NCBI RefSeq assembly: GCF_000327385.1
Contig: NW_008708846.1
Span: 1,961,308 to 2,025,307, forward strand
DNA: 64,000 bases
Reading direction: 5' to 3'
Source of the DNA: Lottia gigantea
Lineage: Eukaryota > Mollusca > Gastropoda > Lottiidae
The notes under the pieces were generated by a model, which ran no database searches, was not told where the DNA came from, and saw nothing but the letters and a program-made list of their open reading frames with translations. The position numbers were made by a program, and so were the translations under genes. Within the stretch, counting starts at the first letter, position 1. Each line of letters opens with the position of its first letter. Shown one piece after another: positions 1 to 10,700 of this stretch.

Positions 1-1030
1 TCGACTCTGAGGATCCCCATGAGTTATTACCCTTGTTCTTGAAAACGCATTCAATTTTTAGCTCTTAAACACTCTAGAAGGGACAATTTTTGATGGATTT
101 AAACGAAACTTGGCATGAGTGTTTGTAATCACCTAAGGATGAACCCTATTGAAAATCAGAAGAATCGAAAAATATTTAGTATAAGTTGTTGCCCTTGTTC
201 TTCAAAACGCGTTCAATTTTTAGCACGTAAACGATCTAGAAGGTACAAATCTTGGTGGATTTTGACGAAACTTGGCATGAGTGTTTGTTATCACCCAAGG
301 ATGAACCCTATTGAAAATCAGAAAAATCGAAAAATATTTAATATGAATTATTGCCCTTGCTTTTGAAAATGAGTTAAATTTTTAGCTCGTAATCCCCCTA
401 GAAGGCACAATTCTTGGCGGATTTTGATGAAACTTGGTGTGAATGTTCGTAATCACCCAAGGATGAACCCTATTGAAAATCAGAAGAATCGACAAATATT
501 TAGTATGAGTTGTTGCCCTTGTTCTTGAAAACGCGTTCAATTTTTAGCTCGTAAACGATCTAGAAGGGACCATTCTTGGTCGATTTTGACGAAACTTGGC
601 ATGAGTGTTTGTTATCACCCAAGGATGAACCCTATTGAAAATCAGAAAAATATTTAGTATGAATTATTGCCCTTGCTTTTGAAAATGAGTTCAATTTTTA
701 GCTCGTAATCACCCTAGAAGGCACAATTCTTGGCGGATTTTGATGAAACTTGGTGTGAATGTTCGTAATCACCCAAGGATGAACCCTTTTGAAAATCGGA
801 AGAATTGAAAAGTATTTAGTATGAGTTACTGCCCTTGTTCTTGAAAACGCTTTCAAATTTAGCTCTTAAACACTAAAAGGCATGATTGTTGCTGGATTTT
901 GACAAAACTTGCTTTTATTATTCAGTCCCGCACGGAAGATTGAATATTTGCCTTCTAGAGTTTTCACGAGCTAAAAATTGAACACGTTTTCAAGAGCAAG
1001 GGCAATAACTCATACTCAATATTATTCATT
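1..1030. repeat. 162-bp tandem array, two alternating unit types
   Basis: The landmark cccttg(t/c)tttt recurs at about 30, 192, 354, 516, 670 and 832, so the unit is 162 bp with one shorter unit. Type A reads gaaaacgcgttcaatttt and type B gaaaatgagtt(c)aattt; they partly alternate. Units of the same sequence recur inverted at 950-1030 and 5120-5510, inside a TATACGCCCAC-type element. The array is cut by the window start. Confidence 0.85.
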
Positions 1031-1181
1031 ATCGCCCTAAAGAGTTCAAAAGAAGTGTATGACTGAAGGTTGAATATTTCATATTGGTAATTGTTACTGT
1101 ACTGCTAAATATTTGTATTCAAAATCAAAGCTGCCAGTGGGCGTATATTACCTTGCCTGACAAGCTATCTATGAATAAAAG
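1031..1181 (+). repeat. 3' end of a TATACGCCCAC-family element
   Basis: Ends gtgggcgtatattaccttgc and ctgacaagctatct at 1138-1170, the same terminus seen at 19891, 26170 and (inverted) 5022. The 162-bp array appears to be an expansion of the internal part of this element. Confidence 0.6.
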
Positions 1182-2040
1182 GTAATATGTATTGATATAT
1201 TTTTTTCAAGGAGAAATTAAATTATTATTTTGTATCAACTTAAGATAATATGGTCAAAGGTACTGGTACAGAGTTTGCCTCAATTTAAAGTTCTATATAT
1301 CTGAAATCTAACTAAGTCTTTCTACAAAAGAGTTGGTTTTAAACGTCGTTAGTAATACATTCTATATTCACTGCAGTGAGGTTTGAATATTTTCGGATTT
1401 TAATACATACACCGAACAGATAAAGAAACGTCGAATTTCAAGACTTTAAAAAGACCACCGGCTGCGTTCTGTGAGGTGCCCGTGGGAGAAAGTTGTAAGT
1501 GATTCACATGAATCGAAATGCAGATGTAACATGTGCCAGGGTTCTGTATAAAAACCACCTGATACCTACAGAGAATTCAGTTTGTGACGACAGCGATTAT
1601 GGCACGTCTTACCTCCCGGATAAAGTACTCAAGTAATTGCCAATGCTTTTAACTGTAGTGCCAGAGCCATTGAAAGACTTCGGATTCGTTACAACACCAC
1701 AAACAACACTAATGGTTGTGCACAAAGTTGTCGTTGTTAAACCATCCGCCAAAAAAGGTTTACTGTATGGTGTACCGCAGGGATGCGTATTGGGCCCACT
1801 CCACTCTGCAAGATGGTTCACAGGCATGGACTTCCATCATGCAGATGATACCCAGATATGTCTTTTAAACCCTCTGTAAATTATAGTTTTAATTGTTGTA
1901 AATCCGAGATTGAATGTTGCATTGAAGATATCCGATTTAGAATGAAAAATACTTTCCGTAAACTGAACGATGATAAAACAGAATATATATTTCTTGGATC
2001 AAACAATCTTGTATCGAAAGTGAATCTTTCACCCAAAACA
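1182..2040 (+). mobile_element. Composite repeat with LINE reverse-transcriptase fragment, copy 1
   Basis: About 850 bp almost identical to 14390-15250. The first 140 bp is non-coding. Then come a TATAAAAACC-containing stretch at about 1545 and a decayed LINE ORF: LLYGVPQGCVLGP (RT motif with PQG), ADDTQICL (catalytic DD) and LNDDKTEYIFLGSNNLVSK. These are typical of CR1/L2/Rex-like LINEs. The stretch between PQG and ADD is shortened and the frame shifts, so this is a dead fragment. It ends where the Penelope-like element begins. Confidence 0.75.
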
Positions 2041-2795
2041 TACCTTTTCTGGTATAATTAAGTCACAAGTTTTACAATTTCATCGAATTTTTACAAGATC
2101 TTCTGATTTCAACCAAGCCTGTACGATTGTTTTCTCAAAACTGAAAGAGCGTGGGTACTCTAAACGATTTTTACGAAACATAAAAAATTCCACCTTAGCA
2201 CAGATAGCAGCTAAAAACAGACTTTATGCCGAAGTACCTCCAGGTTTAAGAAGGGCTCCGTGTTTTGCCAGTAGATGCAAAACATGTCCCTTTATATCAG
2301 AAACTCATTATTTTGTAAGCAACTCTACGAATAAAAGGTACCCGATCCAGGAACATCTAACATGTGAACATTCGAATGTAATATATTTAATTTCATGCAA
2401 GAAATGCCCCAAACAATATGTAGGAGAAACTAAGAATAAATTACGAACTCGTTTTAATGCTCATAGGTCGGACATCAAATTACAGAAAGACAAGTCTGTT
2501 TCTAATCATTTCAACCTCGACGACCATTCAATAGACGATCTCACCCTAATCCCAATTGAGCGTATAGAAATTGACTTGCCCGAAGATGAAACTACTAAAT
2601 TCCGTCAATCTAGGGAAGCCCATTGGATTGAGACATTGAATACAGCAAGACCTATAGGACTAAATATTCATCATAATGTAGGCATAGCACCCTTTGTTGT
2701 CCCGTTCTAATTTCAGATCAGAATAAGAACAGAAGAAAACCCAATATCAAGACTCTTAATCCTAATTTCTAAATAAAGTGTCTGCTCCACCCTTG
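2036..2795 (+). mobile_element. 5'-truncated Penelope-like element with open GIY-YIG frame
   Basis: An uninterrupted frame ending TAA at 2708-2710 encodes FSGIIKSQVLQFHRIF (the end of the RT domain), a linker with CFASRCKTCPF, and a GIY-YIG endonuclease: NVIYLISCKKC, QYVGETKNKLRTRF, HRSD and EAHWIE as the catalytic glutamate region. A non-coding tail follows, ending near gtgtctgctccaccc at 2790. This is the usual C-terminus of Penelope-like elements. The left boundary, joined to LINE sequence, fits 5' truncation on insertion. It is almost identical in protein to the - strand copy at 45754-46345, so it is a young family. Confidence 0.88.
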
Positions 2796-4543
2796 GTGGC
2801 TAATTTTGGGTATCAAAGAATACAATGATTCAAGAAGCTACAATTGCTGCCATGTTTGATTTGAGAATGACCATCAAAAATCTATCAGCGTCAATATTTC
2901 TGGATCTCGATCTGCTTTAAATCCCGTCTTGGTGACTAATTGTAGATTCAGGGGAAAAAATCTTATGATTCAAGTTAAAAAGCTAGAACTGCTACCATTT
3001 AAAGACGTTCAAATCTAGGTGCTTAGCCTTATATTTCTGTACAACAATGCCACACTTGAAAGGGGTGTCCTAAATACACGTCTTTCTTGTTTTGGCGTCA
3101 AGTGATACATGTGTTTTGTCTATTCAGTGCGGAGTTCAAATCTTCGAGACAACATTCCGACCTTGGCATCCGAATGGTGGTATATGCAACGGATGGGATA
3201 ATTGGGATATAGACATACTTAACACTACAGTGGACGTTGTCATTCTGGTCATTGCACCAGCGCGCCCAACAACAACTGCATTAACCCTGGCTTGAGTTCG
3301 CGATAGGCATAATTTGGCGCTACTTAGCAGCATTATTTGTGCAGATCTGGGTCAAAGGTTCTTAAATTGTGATACAGTATTTGCGATCTACTCCGCTTGA
3401 TGACAGCACCGAGCGGCTTTGACCTGTCGATCAAACGTTCCATTGCAACGTAGTGGAAGTTTTCTTTGCCCATTTTGAGGACATTTTGTTGTCTATCCCC
3501 ACCAAAACATCACCTGACGTAAAAGTGACTTGAAAGACATGTATTTGTGGTATCGCTCTCCTGTGTGGCTTTGGTGTCAAGACTAACAAAATATTAGGTT
3601 CATCACCTATACTTTACTTTGCCGCCATCTTGAAATTCAATAAGGCGACAGTTGTGACCACTCATTGGAAGTTTCCTTCATCCAAAAATACAAGAACGGG
3701 TTTATAGCTGACTTAGACCCAGAAATATTGACACTTATAGATTTTTGATAGTTGCCATTTTGAAATTCAAACATATATGTCCCTAGCGGACCGCCGTACA
3801 AACCGGTTTCTTCCAAGTAGATACACTTACAGGTCGGTAGAGTCTACATTGAAAACCTAGTGTACGTTAGGTATGTTCAGAGCAATAGAATTGGTTCATT
3901 ATCACCGATGTTTTTACAATTTCTTCCGTATCAGAAAGTGTACGTTCATAAACTTCGAATGAATTTCACATAATGTTAAAAATTCAACAATGGATTGTAA
4001 AGTCCTGAATTTATCTGCCACGTCGCTTTGACCTACATTAAGTATTAAATATGTAATATGCGTAATTGTAAGCTAACCTTACAAAATTTTACCGGATATT
4101 GCGATATACCATCACCTAAATATTTTGTTGAAGAAGAACTCTGATGTGTTTCGATAAATGTTATTATGAATTTGGGGAATTTTGTACTTTTACTTGCGTG
4201 TATAGTTTACATCGACCTGTATAAACCGACCGTGAGTATTAAGAAACTGATTAGGGAAAAGTCGTGGTATTACGACTCGTAGGGTATTATTTACTAATGA
4301 AACTTAACAAATCTGTTTAGTCTTGAACAGAATCTTGAAAAAGCAACTTCAAGAAGTCATTTCGTAGCTTATTCTTCAACAAAGTTGAGTAATTGTGACA
4401 CTTTTTTAGAGTTAGTAGAGTTACAGGTTTTTAATTGTCTTAGAAGTATTTTTTTCGCTTTTTTTGGATCGAGTTAAAAATGCAAATCATAAAAAGTAAT
4501 TAAGTTTAACATTTTTATAAACAACACTATATTTTACATCTAG
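2796..4543. other. Non-coding stretch, no gene recognised
   Basis: No exon of the receptor gene or other gene is recognised. Weak internal similarities occur (cttggtgRctaat near 2800 and 2932; short phrases about 3060 and 3520), suggesting old unclassified repeats. Confidence 0.4.
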
Positions 4544-4700
4544 TTCTATGTTGATGGTAAAGTTGGTGACAATTGTAGTGGAAATGATACATCAGCTTGT
4601 GGAAGTCCATCAACACCATACGTGTGTAAGAATGACTACTGTATTTGTGAGAAGAAACTTCATTATCAAGATGATGGTGGAAATTGTGTTGCATATAAAG
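4544..4700 (+). CDS. Receptor exon: EB/EGF-like cysteine module
   Basis: The acceptor is tacatctag and the donor is aaag|gtaata. The exon enters in phase 0 and leaves in phase 1. It encodes six cysteines spaced as in EB or EGF-like modules (DNCSGNDTSACGSPS, then VCKNDYCICEKK and a final GNC). It is the first exon of the gene that I can support in the window. Confidence 0.68.
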
Positions 4701-7700
4701 GTAATAAATAAATATCTAAAACAGCAACTAGGTTGGTCGAACAATAGACAATCTAAGTTAAATAGGTTTACACACTATTACTCAACTGTAACATACAGAC
4801 ATTTACCTATATATGTAACTGGATATGACAAAGACAGTTTCTCAACTACTATAAGGAGTGGTTGAACCACGGGTTCCCATACCTAAGAGGGCTCCAGAAT
4901 AAAATACAAATTTAAAAACAAATAGCAAAAATATGTATCTTGAAAGTTAACACACACAAAAATAATTATTCTCAGTTTATGCTGGGGCCCTACCAAGGGC
5001 AATATTATGTCCTAATTTAAGAAGATAGCTTGCCACTGGAAGATTTGATTTTGAATGAAAATATTTGGCAGTACAGTAACAATCACCAGTATGAAATATT
5101 CAACCTTTTGAGTTGAAGTTTTGTCAAAATTCGTCAAGAATCGTGCCTTTTGGTGTTTTGGTGCTAAAAATTGAAAGCGTTTTCAAGAACAAGGTCAAAA
5201 ACTCATATTAAATATTTTTCGATTTTTCTGAATTTCAATAGGGTTCATCCTTTGGTGATAGTAAACACTTACACCAAGTTTCGTCAAAATCTGTAAAAAA
5301 TTGTGCCTTCTAGAGTGTTTACAAGCTACAAATTGAACGCGTTTTCAAGAACAAGGGCAATAACTCATACTAAATATTTCAATTCTTCTGATTTTCAATA
5401 GGGATCATCCTTGGGTAATAACAAACAATTATACCAAGTTTTGTCAAAATCAGTAAAGAATTGTGCCTTATAGAGTGTTTACGAGCAACGTACATGCGTG
5501 AAAACAATATACGTCCCCCATTTCACGTGGGCGTATAAAAATGGGGCCCTATGTCAGTGGAGCAGTAAAAGTTTTCACAACTCACTGTCGAAGTTAGAGC
5601 CTTCAATATCATGTGTGTCCAGAATTATCCGCGTTTGAAAGACCTTATGGAGACTCGTTATATTCAAGACGTAAATGAAGACGCAAACCAACCCACGAAA
5701 GTGGTGGAGCATGGTCTTAGACTGCATTATATATATTATATATTGAAAGACATGTATATCCAAACATATTAAAGGGGAAAAAATTGAAACAAACAACTGG
5801 TTGGTAAATGAAAGACTCAGAACTGATGATTGATTGGTTTCTATTTTCCTAGATCCTGTTCCACCATCTAAAGTTGAAATAGTGGACCAAACAGCCACTA
5901 ATTTAACTGTTACATGGACAAAACCAGCAGAATACCCTGGTCCTATGGTGTATTTTATATACATTTTTGAAAAAGAAAGGCGAGACAGTGAAGTAGCAGA
6001 TAACATATTGTATACCGCACCTATCAGCAACAACGGTAGATAAACGTTTTATATGCTCATAATTCGGAGGTGTAGTGTCCCCCTTTTGTCCTTAATGGAT
6101 TGTGAACGCGATGGGACGAACAGTTTTGATCCGATTTTAATTAAACGTGGTATGCATATGTATAATGGCCGGGTCTATGATTATGGTCGATTTCTGAATT
6201 ATGGCTTTGAAGAGAAAGCGGTTGATGCTACATTTATCTTTTTAAAAATGAAATGAAATTGTCCGCTGTGTATTTGTTTAGTATTTCTGGTGATGGCATT
6301 TTTTCCCTGCAAAGCAATATTAGCAGTTAGATTGATTTCCCCCATATTCATTCAATGCGCCACAAATTCACTTTTTTAAAATTTGTATTAAAATAGTTTA
6401 TATTGACCCTTTTTCTTCCTTATTTGAATCTCCACATATATCAATTACGAGTTTTAGAACATAACCACGAAGCTGATGTTGTCTTCTTTGCTAGAATACG
6501 GACGAATATTGTCGTCGCACCCCTATCCTCTGTCCGTCACATGTGCTTGTGGACGCATTAGAGACTAGATTTTTATTCATTTGATTATTTTTTTTGTGAG
6601 ATCTTGAACGAGTTTGATTTTTTTTTCACGAATGTCCGAGGAATAGTTATTGGGTTATTTGTCCTTGCCAAAATATGTCAAATTTGACGTGTGAACGAAA
6701 TCCTTGTGTGAATTTTTATGGTCAAAATTTCAGATGTTTGAGTTTTGCACAATTTTCCGATGAATTTTAATCTTGCATGAGAGAATGGCCTTTTTTCAAC
6801 TGTTCGTTTTTTTACAGCTTACAACACTACCAAGTATATCCACAGTAATCGTATTGTTGGTTACTGGACCTACAGAGCTGCTGTAAGGGTATTTCTACTA
6901 AATGATGAAAGCTCGAATAATTCATACTCAAAGCAAATCATGACACCCACAGCTCGTAAGTTACAATTTGTCTTTTCATTGATTCACAACTTTTCATTCA
7001 GACTAATTGTCGATAGTAATTCACAGTCAGTGATGACCCTCAAAGGCCCCACAATTTCAAACTATTTACTTTCAAAGTGCAAAAAATAGAGGATTTAAGC
7101 CCTTTATTTACAAAATAAATTCCCCCACCCTTCTTGAATAGATTCAAAAAAATTGGCGGTTGAACCTTCAAATCCAAAATTCTGCACAGTTAAAGGTGTG
7201 TCTATTACTTTTGGTCATTGTTGTTATTTACCTGTAATCGTGTATGTGTGGGTTTATTTTAGCGGCAGGTACAGTTCATTCATTTCGTGTTTTAATTGTG
7301 GGATTTAATCGTTCCGATGCTAAAGTTCGATGGAGATGTCTTAATGAGAAGGAGCGCAATGGTATTATAACAAACTACACTGTAGAAATAAAATTGAATG
7401 TAAGTTGAAGTTCCAATTCTTTATGTTTTTGTGGTTTAAAAGCTACATATTAAGAGTTTCTTATAGTCTATAACGCATTCATTCCAAAGAAAGATTTCAT
7501 TTTGAAGTTCTTTACCAATATAAATTTAGAAATTGTAAAGGAACATAATGATACTAACATGACAGGTGGTTATCTTTTTAAACCTGATTGATTGAATAAC
7601 CTCAAAACTGCCTGTATTTTGTACCATCAAGAGTTTAAGAACGCCTGTGAATTGTTCTCAGTAATGCCATGTTTAGTTATCTATTACGAAATGGACCAAT

Positions 7701-10700
7701 AAGCTAGCCCCCGATCTGACTCTTTATGTAACTCATTCATGTTCTCTGTACTAATTGAGAATTTTCAAAGTCAATAATCGATGAATTTTAATACAAAAAA
7801 AGAGAAGGGAACATAAAAATGTTTTATATTTTCTTTTATACTAGGGATCTGAAGACACTACTTTTTATACAATTCCTAAAGATGAAAATATCAATAAAGA
7901 TTATTATTGCAAGTATGAAAAAAGAATTGAAATTAAACCAGGGAGTGTTTATACATTTACCATAGTAAGTATATTATGTTTATATTATTTTTTACACAAT
8001 GATAATGTTCACTGTCCAAGATACATTTATAGTTTCTCACCAGTAATACTCTCTGATGTTTATTTACATAGATCTTGTTCGATTTCCCTGCTAATAGCAG
8101 ATTTTGGCGTTTTTGAAAGGTCATATAATACGATAAGCAGGCGACTTATTGTTCGGAGGGGCAAGTAATATATCCGGAGGGCCAATGGTGTATAGTGTTT
8201 AGTTGCAGTAATGGAATTGGTCGGTTGTCAGAATTTTATCGGGAGGGCAATCCATTTTTTCGGGGGTCATTTCCCCCTGTTGCTACGGGCCTGTTTTAAG
8301 GGCTTATTTCCATCAAGTGATCAGGACGCGTATTCTAAAACAATGATCTTAGCGCTAGGATATCCCAGAAACAGTGTTAGAAGTTAGATTTCGGGGAAGG
8401 GAGGGTTTGATTCTCCCAAATGTACAGGCCTAGGGTGGAGCAGACATCCTAGCGCTAAAATCGTTTCGGCCAAGATGACCAGTCTTTTCCATTTTGTATA
8501 CGTTGCTGATACTTTAAAAAAACATCATTTCTCAAAAGACAATAGTTTTGTGTTATTTTCACTTATAAATTATTATGCCAAAATACAAAATGCTAATGAG
8601 AAAACCCAAAAGGCAGTGATGAAACCACTCTTTTGTCATTTCACTTTTGTCCTATCTTCAACCATAATATTGTGTTCCTTTACTTAACTCATATTATGTC
8701 GTATTACGTTATGTTTGCAACATACTTTATTATGTTATTATATTATTATTATGTTATTATCAAATATTTTTCGTTTCAATCAGCGAGCAAACAATGAAGA
8801 TTATCTTGGTAAAAAATTTGTTGAAGAATATACTGCAGAAGAAGCTAGTAAGTAGAAGTTAATTTCGCATTTTCAATTCAGTCTTGTTTAACATTCGTTT
8901 TACAACGTGATAGCCATCGGCTTAATATTGCTGAAATACAGTGGCGGAGAGGGGGCAGCCGCCAAAATCTCATAACTTAGGTGTGTGAAATTCGGGCAAT
9001 CTCAGCTATTTCGCTTCCTCTCGCCGCCACAGCTGAAATATTAGAATCTAATTCTGTAAAACGTAACATAGGTCATGACGAATCGGGGTGTGGTTTAGAC
9101 ACGATGAACACAACCAACAAAACCTTGATTTATGATCTTTTTCAATAATTCAGATAAGTAAATTGAGCCTCAAACTTTCACATGAATCGGTCATTGTTAA
9201 CTGCCTTAACTTTTCAGAGACATTCGCCATTATTTTGAACTGGGCTTGCATGTTGACATGTAATAGATAATGCTAATGTAACATTCATTGTAATTTCAGC
9301 TCCATATTTATCACCATTACATGAGGCTATTCTTAAATATGACCCAGTATCTACTACAGAAACTACTGTCACCTTCCAGTATTGTTCAAAATGTCTATTA
9401 GACGAATCCAATGGAGCCATTACATATTCAGCTTTAATAATATGTCATTTTAAACACTGTAACGATAGAAGACTAGGTATTATAACTGTCTTCAAATTTA
9501 TCATCTCGCTTTACATGCTTTATGTTCTTAAAAGTATGAGATGTTAACCCTTTTAACATCAACAACTGTAGTTAAAATTGGCAAGCTTGTTAATTTTTAG
9601 ATCTTATTAAGTCAATTTGTCGTATTTAACAAGTTGGCTTAGGGAGCGAAATGACTAATATTAGATTGTGGAGTTCTTAAAGGGATTTTTGAAAAGGTTT
9701 TATCGGGGAAACTGATGGTATCAAATTGCACCATACCAATTTTAAATCAGACGTCTGTGGTTTCTGCAATTCCACTAAAACTAAGTGTTAGGCCATACTG
9801 GTTGTATGAATAACTGGATTGTAATGTATATTGATAACTCCAAGTGGTTAAGGGGAACCTTTTTGTAAGGTCATGACATTTGCTGCTGAGTGAAGAGAGA
9901 CAATAATAAAAGACAATGTTAGACGGGTCGGGAAAACATACCCTGCAATCCTTTCAAGTTATTCTTGGTTATGAATTGTTGCGCTTTACGAAATGCAATT
10001 TGAACATGAACTATTTCCTCAATTTTTAGAAACAATTGACGAACAGGTAATACGAAAGTTTATCACGTGGAAACAAGCAAAAGAAGCTGATTTTAATTCG
10101 CCATTTTTAGTAACAAAGGGAGATTGGATAAAACTCTCTAATGATTCGGGTAAGTCAACAACGTTCCAAAACGTGTAAATGATTCAACGAGTAATAAAAT
10201 TTTCGAATGATTTCTAAGGTAACTGAAGTACGTCGACATTGGTTAGCCTTTTATTTGACCTTATTGTTGGATTAAACCCCAACGAATTCAAACGTACCAC
10301 TAATTTAAAAAATGAATAGAATTAAATGTGATTGGATATCTGAAATGCTTCCAAACCTGAGGGCACTAGAATCACAATTTTTATAAATTTGAAGGAGATC
10401 TAGTAATCTTGATGAGATATTGGGATACGGAAGTTACGACCTAAAATCATTTGTTTAAGTCGACATCGTTCTAAGTTCATTTTATCTTTATACTTTCAAA
10501 TGAATCAATTAAGTTAACTGCATCAATGATATTAAATATATTTTATATTCTTTCTGTAAACCTTTTCTGATTATGATTTTATATGAAAACGAACACTACA
10601 AGTGACAAATGTTTTTATATTTTTTCAGAATTTTCCACCTTTACGGCGGGCAATGAGGATGGTTGTGATGAAAAACCGACTGAGGAAATTTGTAATGGAC

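Noticed and set aside
115-366. 83-codon frame at the window start
   Set aside because: Lies wholly inside the 162-bp satellite, with the same phrases repeated in frame by chance.
5575-6033. 152-codon - strand frame
   Set aside because: It is the antisense of the first FN3 exon (5853-6035) plus repeat sequence; the + strand reading carries the FN3 signature and splice sites.
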